NCBI GenBank assembly: GCA_002221725.1
Contig: NJFT01000401.1
Span: 1-16,732 of the forward strand
Direction of reading: 5' to 3'
Source of the DNA: Scedosporium boydii
Taxonomy: Eukaryota; Ascomycota; Sordariomycetes; Microascales; Microascaceae
DNA: 16,732 bases
The position numbers and the translations under genes were made by a program. Of the stretch, positions 8,286-16,732 are shown piece by piece. How positions within the stretch are numbered: position 1 is the stretch's first letter; each line of letters starts with the position of its first letter. The notes beneath the pieces are model-generated. The model made no database searches. It saw only the letters and a program-made list of their open reading frames with translations, and had not been told where the DNA came from.

Positions 8286-8902
8286 TTGATCAGCTCCTGT
8301 TTTAATAATTAGTCCAAAGCCCACCAGGCGAGGATTACACGACTTGAATCATTGAGAGCTTCGGTTCGAGTTTCCGTTGCCTCGTCGGGTGGAATTCTAT
8401 CCTCGAGTGGATATGGGAAAGGCATGAAGAGAAATGGAACTTGCGGGAGATCTTGGGCTTACGAAGAACGAGTCTTGAACAATAAACCCCGGGCTTGTAC
8501 GCATCATCGATCTTTCTATTCTTCCCGGCACATGACGGAAACCGTTGGGCGGAAGACTCAAGGCTGATGGTCTGGTCTCGGAATGCACCGCCGACTGCCA
8601 AGGGACAGGGATAAAAATATCTTCAAGAAGACTGCATTGGGATTCGAAGGACCGACAAGAACGAAACGTATCCATTCCTCGAGCGGCTCGTACTCGACGT
8701 GGCATCGACCGAAGCTCAAAATGTGTGACTTGTAAGGATCTCGACCGCATTATTGGGATCGATTACTTCAGAGACTTCTCGCGTTCTGGAACATCGTCCT
8801 GGAACATCGCCCTGGACACGTCTACCCGTGGCGGGGCCTCCAGTGGGACGAACTCAGTATCCAGGGTCTTGCCCCATCCCAGGCATTGCCTCTACTATAA
8901 CT
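8286..8902. other. Unassigned region between the rDNA fragment and the ABC pseudogene
   Basis: No gene is supported here. Several overlapping frames of 80-118 codons are open on both strands (for example minus 8750-8397), none with a recognisable motif; this fits high-GC chance reading frames or very decayed sequence. A short near-tandem repeat, tggaacatcgtcc followed by tggaacatcgccc, lies at about 8787-8814. Confidence 0.35.
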
Positions 8903-9610
8903 TCACACCGCTCCCCAAACTGCCTCTCCCGAAGGTCTGCGTAGTGGGTGGCCATCTTTCTCCTCTAGGAGAAACTCGTGCGTGTCATTTTGGACAGTCT
9001 TTCCCACTCTACTCCCGGCCTCATCTTCCCCGAGGTTGAGAACCAAGATATTATCGGCACCCCTGATCGCCGACATCACATGCCTATTGCTACCATCAGT
9101 ATACCAGGTCTCTACACTTATCTAGATAATAAAAAAAGGTCACACGAAATTATTATGACAGTACGGCCCTTAAAAGCCTTATCAGCAACCTTCCTGATCA
9201 CATCTGCTGTGATTCCATCGAGGGAAGCCGTGGCCTCGTCTAGCAGACTATCTCGGAGTCCAGGAGAAGTATGCGTGCCCATAACAGCCGCTGCATCTAT
9301 TTTCCAGATAGGGTGCTACCATCGGAGTTAAGCTTTAGCGAAATGCGTCCATCATAGGGCTACCATTACTCACCTCGCATCCAAACCATATTTCAATTTA
9401 TGGTCCATGACGTCTTTATGAAGCTCCGCCTTTTGGAGGCCCGGACGACCCCTTTAAGAGTTGCACCGGGCTTGACATATCTAACGTTTTCTAGGACCGA
9501 GGCTTTGAAGATAGACTCAAAGCCGGGGACGCGGGGATTGAAAATGGAGGTAGTAGAAGAAGGAAGGAAGAAGGAGAAGAGCGACTGCCTCACGATCTGC
9601 GGCGGAATGC
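8903..9610 (-). pseudogene. Decayed ABC-transporter nucleotide-binding domain (C-terminal part)
   Basis: Reading the minus strand from about 9610 down to the stop at 8905-8903, pieces of an ABC ATPase domain appear in the right order. They are PPQIVRQSLFS then ASVLENVRY (region after the Q-loop, about 9580-9480); KDVMDHKLKYGLDA (about 9420-9376); LSGK-stop-MQRLLWARILLLD (signature, normally LSGGQ-QR, about 9307-9265); LLDEATASLDG (Walker B and D-loop, about 9245-9215); KGRTVIIIS; and, beyond a probable 62-base intron (9145-9084), SH then SAIRGADNILVLNLGE (H-loop region) and THEFLLEE. A second probable intron is 9373-9315 (GTGAGT...TAG). Breaks are a frameshift near 9425, the in-frame TAG in the signature (CAG to TAG) and a one-base loss before Walker B. 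No Walker A or membrane domain is seen upstream, so only the tail survives. Subfamily (ABCB- or ABCC-like) is undetermined. Confidence 0.85.
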
Positions 9611-9664
9611 CGACGTGCGTCCGAAGGGTTTAGTAGTATGCACAGTCTCTTGTCAGGAACTAGG

Positions 9665-9689
9665 AAAAAAAAAAAAAAGGAAAAAAAAA
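9665..9689 (+). repeat. Poly-A tract A14-GG-A9
   Basis: A run of 14 A (9665-9678), GG, then nine A (9681-9689), just past the 5' limit of the recognisable ABC remnant. It could be a plain homopolymer tract or a leftover of a retroposed tail; no target-site duplication is visible to favour the latter. Confidence 0.9.
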
Positions 9690-9911
9690 GGAATGGTACC
9701 CACGATTTCCATGTGATCTCTCTGATGAACTCAAATATCATCGATTTGCTGACATTCTACTATTACCTTGCTAGTAGCTAGCCAGTAGTCGCCGGCCAGA
9801 GAAAAAGAAAGAAGGCCGCTCCAAGCGGGTTTTAAACACCAGGTTTCGTTTGCTGAACAACGCCCTGCCGACCGACGCCACTTCTCTTCTTGAGCCTAAC
9901 CGGCCACTACC

Positions 9912-10716
9912 ATGACAAATTTGAAAGAGCGTGTCGCTGAGCTTTTGAAACGTCTCGAGACGTCCCAGATTCTCCTTATTGAATGGGAGACCAGCCTCAA
10001 GATACGTTTAGGCTATCCTCTTGTGTCAGATGGAGTAAGTCGACAAACGTGACCTATTCAAACATAACAAGTCTAACAGTGCGCAGAGCCTATTCTTCCT
10101 AGTCCCAGATGACCAGTTGCAGGCAGTTCGCGATCTTGCTGCTGATTTAGGGCTATCTCCGGTAGATGAGGAAACTTTACGTCCGGTTTACGCGTGCGAG
10201 TTTTCGGGCCTGGCGGTTCGCTACCTTACCGACGATTCTACTCATTACCCTCCCAGCCAAGGACCGCCACGAAGTAGGCTCGTTTTTCTCCCTATGTCCT
10301 GGACTGGAATCACGCGTGATGAACTCGTGCCGATCCCGGTGGAGGACGGCTCCCGATCCGCTCTGCCTCGTAACACCCTGACGGTGCCGCTCCCTGCGGC
10401 ATGCGCTGCATTCGTGCGTATGGCTGCTCGAGAAACACGTGGAAGTTGGCTCCGTGAAGCTCTTTTTGAAGGACTCGCTGGGGTGATCTTATACAGTCTT
10501 TTCGACATGAGCTACGAAGGACATTACATGGAATTCCCGTCGAATGATGAGCCTCTGTCTGATAAGGAGGTTCTCGAGATTCAGAATGCCGTGGTGGAAA
10601 TGAGAAAATGGGTCTTCAGGAGTGAGGAGGAGTGGATTAGAGATGCTCTGATCGAAATTACTACTGCGAAGAAACGCTACGAAGATCTACCTTACCAACA
10701 AGATGTGAAAATATAG
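9912..10716 (+). CDS. Unrecognised 250-aa protein, two exons
   Basis: Exon 1 is 9912-10034 and exon 2 is 10087-10716. The 52-base intron 10035-10086 has a GTAAGT donor, tctaac branch and gcgcag acceptor and is phase 0. The ATG at 9912 follows ctaccATGa. I do not recognise the family. Residues 1-30 are an amphipathic helix-like start (LKERVAELLKRLET). The middle has a hydrophobic stretch LFFLVPD and a Tyr/Pro-rich segment (THYPPSQGPPRS). Around residue 140 lies a conserved-looking VPLPAACAAFVRMAARETRG, and the C-terminus is charged and helical (EEEWIRDALIEITTAKKRYE). No signal peptide or membrane segment is evident. It sits alone between the pseudogene region and the synthetase. The intact frame and the clean intron argue for a real gene despite the lack of recognisable homology. 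Confidence 0.68.
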
Positions 10717-11537
10717 TTATAATTGGATTATTAGGAGTCGACATCTATCAGAAAGGAAAGAAACTTATACCTTCTATGCAACAAGCACAAGCTACTCTAA
10801 GAGGTGAATTTAGGAGTTTAGGGCGCAGAATCCACAGCATCATGCGGACCATGCTCTCTTTGATCTAACATGCCTGCTCTAAGAGAACTATAGTGGACAA
10901 AGTAAACAAGCCATAACTACCCCAGCCAATAAAAATCTTCAGTCCAGCCAAATAGGGAATCTCCTCTTGTAGTCTCTATTTATATAGAGGTATTAGAGAT
11001 TGGGATGCGAGCTGGCTTCCTTGCTTCCCGAAGTGGAACAATCCAGGAATTAATCGGTTCGGATGCCAATCCGCCCTCCGTTGTAGTTTGAAATAACGTA
11101 TCGTCGTCATCGATGGTTTCATATATGCCGTCTCAATCACATCGGGAGAGAGTCGAAGAAGTTGCATTGCCTTTCTTGTGGGAAGTTGATAACGCAACGG
11201 TTCTGTAAGAATTGAACGTTTATTGCCCAAGAACATGTGGGATTGCGCCAGCTGGTTGGTTCTGATGGCCCTGCCGGCTTGTTGCCAGCTGGCCTGGGCA
11301 GCCGAGTTTAGTTACTGTTGTGGGGACAGACATGCAGCAAAAAGTGGGGCCTGTAGGCAGCCGTCTACAGGTGCCCATACACATAGAACAGCAATCACCC
11401 CGCCAAGTGTGGCGTTCCCGCTAGAAAATCTCCAAAGTAGCCTCTTGGGCGACAAGTTTCATCCCATCCGCCCCAATCAATAACATAAAATTTCCCTTCC
11501 TTCTGGCAATACCCTCAGTACACTTGATTTTTACAAA
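10717..11537. promoter_or_regulatory. Intergenic region and presumed leucyl-tRNA synthetase promoter
   Basis: These 821 bases hold the 3' end of the 250-aa gene and the 5' flank of the synthetase. I see no canonical TGA(C/G)TCA site (the Gcn4/CPC1 element often found at fungal amino-acid genes). A CCAGCTGG palindrome occurs twice (about 11249-11256 and 11285-11292). Two small opposed frames start almost back to back. A minus-strand frame runs from ATG 11236 to 10976 (86 aa, basic). A plus-strand frame runs from ATG 11235 to 11483 (82 aa) and begins with a signal-peptide-like hydrophobic stretch. Neither can be assigned. Confidence 0.4.
11351..11372. repeat. Perfect 7-bp inverted repeat with 8-base loop
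   Basis: Arms cctgtag (11351-11357) and ctacagg (11366-11372) flank gcagccgt. The element lies about 165 bases before the synthetase ATG, so it could be a binding site for a dimeric regulator or a 5' leader hairpin. Size and strength are modest and chance is possible. Confidence 0.5.
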
Positions 11538-14500
11538 ATGGAAGGCCAGAGTTCGAAGGTCAAGGAGCTCAAGGGCGTAAGCAATCCCAATCGCGAAATT
11601 TCCACTCTTTAAACCCTTGCTTGTACCACCCCGCCCTGCTAACTTGCCCCGCCATAGACCGAGAAGCGTGACGCTCTCACCGCATGGGAGCGCGAGTGCC
11701 AGGCTGTGAGTGAACTCCAATTCAGGACCGGAAGTTCGATGTTGCGCTGGTATGTTGCAATAGGACTGACATATTTTGCAGAAATGGGAACAGGACGGCG
11801 TATTCGAGGCTAACCCCCCTTCGATCGACGACATTCCCCTCGATTCCATCTCCGCCGCCGACCTCCGCGAGAAATACCCACGATGGCACGGAAACATCGC
11901 CTATCCTTACATGGTATGGGACTTTCTGAGTGATACGCAAAAGGAAATGTTGAGTGGAAAAGTTGCTGACGTATATTCCCCTCTTACAGAACGGTGCTCT
12001 CCATGCCGGTCACTCATTCTCCATCTCCAAAGTCGAGTTCCAGGCTGGTGTTGCCCGCCTCCAGGGCAAGAACGCCATGTTCCCCATGGGTTTCCACTGC
12101 ACCGGAATGCCCATCAAGGCGTGCGCCGACAAGCTCACCAAGGAAATCGAGATGTTCGGCCGAGACTTCGAGGGCTACAAGGAGGAGTTCGAGGAGCCCG
12201 AAGCCCCCAAAGCTGCCCCAGCTGCCAAGGAAGACCCGACAAAATTCAAGGCCCAGAAGAGCAAGGTTGCTGCGAAGAGTGTCAAGGCCAAGTACCAGTT
12301 CCAGATCATGAAGGCCATTGGTATCCCGACCGAAGAGATCCACCACTTTGCCGATGCGCATCACTGGATCACCTTCTTCAGCCCTCTTGCCGAGCGAGAT
12401 CTCAAGAGCTTCGGTGCTAGGATCGACTGGAGGCGAAGCTTTGTCACGACCGACATTAACCCCTACTACGATCAGTTCGTGCGCTGGCACATGAAGCGGT
12501 TGAAGGAGGCGGGAAAGATGAAGTTCGGCAAGCGTTATACCATTTACTGTATCAAGGATGGCCAGCCCTGCATGGACCACGATAGGTCTCAAGGTGAAGC
12601 CCTCAACCCCCAAGAGGTTCGTTCGACTCCGCATCCATTTCAGATTCGATTGGAACCTTTTTTCATGTACTAATATTTTTGTTTTGCAGTATACTGCTTT
12701 GAAGCTCAAGGTCCTTGAATGGTCGCCCAAGGCGGCCGAGGTTATCAAGGGCAAGCTCCCCGAGGGCGCGACCGTTTTCTTGGTCCCTGCCACTCTGAGG
12801 CCCGAAACTATGTACGGCCAGACGTGTTGTTTCGTCGGGCCCAAGCTCCAGTATGGCGTGTACCAAGCTTCCGAGAACGAGTACTTCGTCATTACGGAAC
12901 GCGCTGCGAGAAATATGGCGTATCAGGGTATTTTCCAGGAGAACGGTGTCATCAAGAAGGTTGCCGACCTCGAGGGCTCCGACATGATCGGCACGCTCAT
13001 CAACGCTCCTCTCTCTTGCCACACGGAAGGCGTCCGCGTCTTGCCCATGGAGACGGTCCTTGCCACTAAAGGTACCGGTGTCGTTACCTCTGTTCCCTCC
13101 GACAGCCCCGACGACTACGCGACTGTTACGGACCTTGCGAAGAAGCCCGAGTACTACGGCATAGAGAAGGAGTGGGCCGAGAAGGAAATTATTCCCATTA
13201 TCGATACCCCGACATACGGCGACAAGTGCGCCGAGTACCTCGTCAAGCAGCTCAAGATTTCTTCTCCCAAGGACTCGGTACAGCTCGCAAAGGCCAAAGA
13301 GCTTGCCTACAAGGAGGGCTTCTACCAGGGTGTGATGAAGGTCGGCGACTTCAAGGGCGAGAAGGTCGAGGTCGCCAAGCCCAAGGTCCGACAACAGCTC
13401 ATTGACAACAATGAGGCGTTTGCCTACTCCGAGCCCGAGGGTCTCGTCATCTCCCGCTCTGGCGACGAGTGTATTGTCGCCCTCATGGACCAGTGGTTCA
13501 TCGAGTATGGCGAGGAGTCGTGGAAGAAGGTCGCCCTCGATTATGTCGAGAACGGCCTCAATACCTACTCGGCTGAGACTAAGCACGCTTTCGAGGGCGT
13601 CTTGAATTGGCTCAAGGACTGGGCCGTCAGCCGAAACTACGGTCTCGGAAGCAGACTGCCTTGGGATGAGAATGTCTTGGTTGAATCTCTCTCCGACAGT
13701 ACCATCTACATGGCGTACTACACCATCTGCCACGTAAGTTACAAGAACAGGAGCACCGCTTTCATGTCAAGATATCGAGTTACTAATATATTGTTTTTAG
13801 CTCCTCCACACCGATATCTATGGTCGCGTCAAGGGAGCGGCGAACGTTGAGGCTAGCCAAATGGTTGATCAGGTCTGGGATTATGTCTTTGCCCGCCGCG
13901 ACTTTGACGAGTCAATTGTCGAAGTCTCCAAGATTCCCAAGAAGACTCTCCAGTTGCTGCGCAGGTCCTTCGAATACTTTTACCCCATCGACGTTCGCGT
14001 GTCCGGCCGCGATTTGATTCCCAACCACTTGACTGTAAGTTGACCCGTCTCTTTAATTACCGATTGGCTTTGGCTCTAACCCCTTTTTAGTTCTGTATCT
14101 ACAACCATATCGCCATGTTCTCACGGGAATACTGGCCCAGGTCCATCCGTGCCAACGGTCACTTGCTCCTGAACGGCGAGAAGATGTCCAAGTCCACAGG
14201 AACTTTCTTGACCCTTCACGACCTTGTTGCCAAGTACGGTGCTGACGGCGCGCGTATCGCCCTTGCCGATGCCGGCGATTCCATATCCGATGCCAACTTC
14301 GAGGAAGACGTTGCTGACAACAGCATTCTCCGAATGTATACTCTCCGAGAATGGTGCGAGGAGGTAACCCGCGAAAAGGCCAACCTCAGGACGGGCGAGT
14401 TGAACTCGTACCAGGACCGCTTCTTCGAGAACGAGATGAACGCCGCCGCCACCGAGGCCATCTCGCAATACAACCAGACCAACTACAAGCTCGCCCTCAA

Positions 14501-15308
14501 GGCGGCCCTCTACGACCTCTCCGCCGCTCGTGACTTCTACCGAGAGGCCTGTATCGCCGGCGGCATCGCCCTCCACGCCGACCTCGTCGACAAGTGGATC
14601 AGGCTTCTCGCCATCCTCCTGTCGCCCATCACGCCCCACTTCTCCGAGTACATCTGGCTCAAAGTCCTCAAGGAGAAGGATACGATCCACCGCGCCAGGT
14701 TCCCCACTGTCCCCGCCGTCGACCCCGTCCTCTCGGCGGCGCGCGAGTACATCAAGGACACGGCCTCCAACGTCAACTCGGCCGAGAGCGCCCAGCTCAA
14801 GAAGAAGGCCAAGGGCAAAGCCACGACCTTTGACCCCAAGAAGCCCAAGAAGCTCACCATCCTCGTCAGCACCACCTTCCCTGCCTGGCAGGAGAAGTAC
14901 GTCGAGCTCCTCCGCGAGATGTGGGACCCCGCCACCAAGACCGTCGACGACAAGGCGCTCAACGGCAAGATCGGCAAGATGGGCGAGATGAAGAAGGCCA
15001 TGCCGTTCGTGCAGGCCCTCAAGAAGCGCCTCGTCTCGGGCGAGTCCGTGCACGTCGTGCTCGACCGCAAGCTCGCCTTCGACGAGACGGCGATCCTTAA
15101 GCAGATGGTTCCCGGGCTTAAGCGTTCGGCGAACTTGAAGGAGGTGGATATCCTCGTGCTTAAGGATGAGGGGAAGAAGGCGGTGGATTTGGACGGGAAG
15201 GAGGTGCCGTTGACGATACCGGCGGAGAATGCGGTGCCGGGATCGCCGGTTTTCCATTTTGAGAATGTGGAGGAGGGAGCCGGGGAGAAGACTCTTGAGA
15301 TTAGGTAG
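11538..15308 (+). CDS. CDC60: Cytosolic leucyl-tRNA synthetase (class I, EC 6.1.1.4)
   Basis: Charges tRNA-Leu with leucine for cytosolic translation. Seven exons: 11538-11576, 11658-11705, 11782-11913, 11990-12616, 12690-13733, 13801-14034 and 14091-15308, giving 1113 aa, the usual size for the fungal cytosolic enzyme. The six introns are 56-81 bases; five have GTAAG/GTGAG/GTATG-like donors, and intron 4 has a weaker GTTCGT donor but a tactaat branch. Exons 1 and 2 are tiny (13 and 16 codons). Motifs: [11 protein letters not shown] at the N-terminus; AYPYM joined across intron 3 to NGALHAGHS, with the HIGH-type signature HAGH at 78-81; [19 protein letters not shown]; the CP1 editing domain (about 283-530, with [16 protein letters not shown] near 410-425); [14 protein letters not shown] near 589; KMSKS at 739-743; then the anticodon-binding and C-terminal extension domains. 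No mitochondrial presequence is seen. The symbol is that of the yeast cytosolic enzyme. Confidence 0.96.
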
Positions 15309-16231
15309 AGGAGGTGTGTGAGACTTTTTAGATGGTTGATGTTTTGGGATGATTTGGGTTTTTGTCAATGTCAGAGCATCAGCAAATAGTGGAATGGAAA
15401 AAGAATTCATATTACTGTAAACAGCGATTGAATTAGATGTGATGCTTATAGTTTCAATTTTACGAGATATTTTCGGCCAGGATGCACGTGAGTATATGAC
15501 AACATATATTATCGATTTACATAGAGAGGCACGGTTTCCCGACGACATGCTCACAGCGACTGGAGTGGTTCCCGCGATGCTTGAGAGTCTCAGCAGTCGA
15601 GGTCTCGCACCAGCTCGTAACTGAAAATGGTTCTATTCATCCTAGTAGTAGCAGTTCCAGTAGGGTGCCTCCGGCAGATCACATTCGATAATATTGTATG
15701 GTTTCCCGATTTTCCTCAATCAAGTAGGTGAAAAAGATCGGTTGACAACCACATGAGAGACCATCGGCGACGCTAGCTCGCAGAATAGTGTCTAAGCTGT
15801 GGCTCGGCATGCTGTTTTATTGCCCTGATAGGTGGGTGGAAGACATAGAGCCTTACAGGACTTAAATTTGCGAAGCTTGTGAGAATCCTTTGGGGTCGAC
15901 TTTTCCGTCCGGAGAACTCGGAGTCGGTTACCTCCGTGTTCTGGCGATTGGCGATGGCGCTTCGTTCACACCGGGGATGCTAAGTAGACAGGTGTCTTGA
16001 TTCTCGGCCGCCGAGCTTTGCGGGCCTGGCCGCGTGCTTTATACGGAACCGTAGCCTGGCGGATACTGGGGACCGCGAGATGTGATTCCGGCCTCTCAGG
16101 CACAATGCGGCCGAGCACTACGTACCATGGGGGGTCATGGCGTTTCTCGCAACGAGGGCGTGCAAAGGTGAGATGGTTTCACCTGTTGTTACGCCCATTG
16201 CTTTTGGAAAACAATGTGTCTTTCCATTATT
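15309..16231. other. Convergent intergenic region between the synthetase and DPH3
   Basis: These 923 bases hold the 3' untranslated regions of two convergent genes. AT-rich sequence follows the synthetase stop (15330-15470), as expected for 3' end signals. Reading frames of 60-100 codons on the plus strand (15439-15624, 15997-16299) have no recognisable motif and the second overlaps DPH3. No RNA gene is visible. Confidence 0.45.
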
Positions 16232-16567
16232 TCAAGCAGCGACGGCGGTGGCGGTGGTTGAGTCGACGGTGGATGGCTCTGGCGGTAGATCCTCCTTAAA
16301 GCGGAACAAGTTAGTTTTATACCAACACTTAGCCCAAACATCTCTCTCGCCCGGGGGAGGAGAACATACAAGAGCGTATATGACGCGAATCATAAGGCTA
16401 CAGCTCGGACAGACGGCAATGTCAGACTCGTCGCGGAGGTCGTAGAGGGAAATCTCGAAGCGATCACCGCATGGGCAGGGATAATGATAGATTTGGCGAT
16501 CGGCGTCGAAGGTCATGTCTTCGATTTCGATCTCGTCGTAGACGGAGATTTCTTCGTCGTCGGACAT
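16232..16567 (-). CDS. DPH3: Diphthamide biosynthesis protein 3 (CSL-type zinc protein, Kti11)
   Basis: A small iron/zinc-binding electron carrier for the first step of diphthamide formation on elongation factor 2 (with Dph1-Dph2); its yeast counterpart Kti11 also supports Elongator-dependent tRNA wobble-uridine modification. The N-terminal half is almost diagnostic: [14 protein letters not shown], then [11 protein letters not shown] and [14 protein letters not shown]. The four metal ligands are Cys31, Cys33, Cys53 and Cys56. Exons are 16567-16370 and 16294-16232. The intron 16369-16295 is 75 bases, with GTATGT donor, actaac branch and tttaag acceptor. Spliced, the protein is 86 aa and ends [20 protein letters not shown], matching the family's length of about 80-90. 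The intron is a multiple of three and stop-free, so retention would give 111 aa. The ATG at 16567-16565 precedes an acidic MSDDEE start. Confidence 0.95.
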   Translation of the reverse strand: MSDDEEISVYDEIEIEDMTFDADRQIYHYPCPCGDRFEISLYDLRDESDIAVCPSCSLMIRVIYALVCSPPPGERDVWAKCWYKTNLFRFKEDLPPEPSTVDSTTATAVAA

Positions 16568-16732
16568 TTTGGCGCTGAGAGGGGGGGTTTTCGTCTCTTT
16601 CTTGGTTGGAGGGCGGAGATGGGTAGCGAGGATGGAAAATACTTCGTCGATGACTCGATGTGAGGGACAAAGGAGATGGTTGAAAATGCTGAACGAAGTG
16701 GGGGGGGGGGTTTTGGAGGGGTGCCTGAAAAA
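16568..16732 (-). promoter_or_regulatory. 5' flank of DPH3
   Basis: The 165 bases upstream of the DPH3 ATG to the window edge contain CT-rich sequence on the minus strand (for example around 16570-16615) and a G11 run on the plus strand (16700-16710), which is C11 upstream of DPH3. A promoter role follows from position only. Confidence 0.35.

Noticed and set aside
8345..8385. A ggttcgag motif resembling a tRNA T-loop
   Set aside because: The flanking bases do not form the required five-base stem and no acceptor, D or anticodon arm can be drawn.
8335..8750. Overlapping minus-strand frames of 88 and 117 codons beyond the rDNA fragment
   Set aside because: No motif or splice structure, several frames are open at once, and the flanks are pseudogenes; most likely chance.
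9665..9689. Poly-A tract as the tail of a retroposon
   Set aside because: The neighbouring ABC remnant keeps introns and lies in the wrong orientation for a plus-strand A tail, and no target-site duplication is visible.
12663..13733. A 356-codon minus-strand open frame
   Set aside because: It lies entirely opposite exon 5 of the synthetase and has the same antisense composition; not a gene.
14121..15554. A 477-codon open frame on the minus strand
   Set aside because: It is antisense to the last exon of leucyl-tRNA synthetase, Leu/Gly/Val/Asp-rich in the way the opposite strand of GC-rich coding sequence reads, and has no domain.
1..16732. CRISPR arrays, prokaryotic operons or insertion sequences
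   Set aside because: No spaced direct-repeat array, transposase or bacterial-type gene layout is present; spliceosomal introns place the window in a fungal nuclear genome.

Overview
The window looks like nuclear DNA of a filamentous ascomycete (Pezizomycotina, probably Sordariomycetes). Genes are spaced hundreds of bases apart and lie on both strands. They carry introns of 52-81 bases with GTAAGT/GTATGT-type donors, CTAAC/CTGAC/ACTAAT-like branch sites and pyrimidine-AG acceptors. The two recognisable housekeeping genes, cytosolic leucyl-tRNA synthetase and DPH3, are of clear fungal type.

Layout. (1) 1-2753: two plus-strand accessory genes. One is an unrecognised, probably 5'-truncated gene with a Pro/Ala-rich linker and a coiled-coil tail. 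The other is a cysteine-rich DUF3716-like gene with a decapeptide repeat and an apparent reading-frame offset. (2) 2943-6534: two divergent protease-type genes sharing a 714-base intergenic region. The minus-strand gene encodes a chymotrypsin-fold protein of 523 aa whose apparent catalytic set is His-Asp-Cys. The plus-strand gene encodes a 417-aa caspase-like protein with a His/Cys dyad and a separate C-terminal domain. (3) 6535-9911: a gene-poor graveyard. It holds a mutated 3' fragment of 25S/28S rDNA that lacks three bases of the sarcin-ricin loop, and a broken minus-strand ABC-transporter nucleotide-binding domain in which the signature LSGGQ has become LSGK-stop. (4) 9912-10716: an unrecognised two-exon gene of 250 aa. 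(5) 11538-15308: cytosolic leucyl-tRNA synthetase, seven exons, 1113 aa. (6) 16232-16567, minus: DPH3, whose 75-base intron is in frame and stop-free.

The left two thirds therefore looks like an accessory segment joined to a conserved core segment that starts at or just before the synthetase. The candidate system of most interest is the divergent caspase-like / chymotrypsin-like pair. Both folds are known as effector modules of cell-death and conflict systems in fungi and bacteria, but here they are free-standing, adjacent and possibly co-regulated. That functional link is inference; only the domains, orientation and spacing are seen. All exon models were built by eye from splice signals and frame continuity and have no transcript support.
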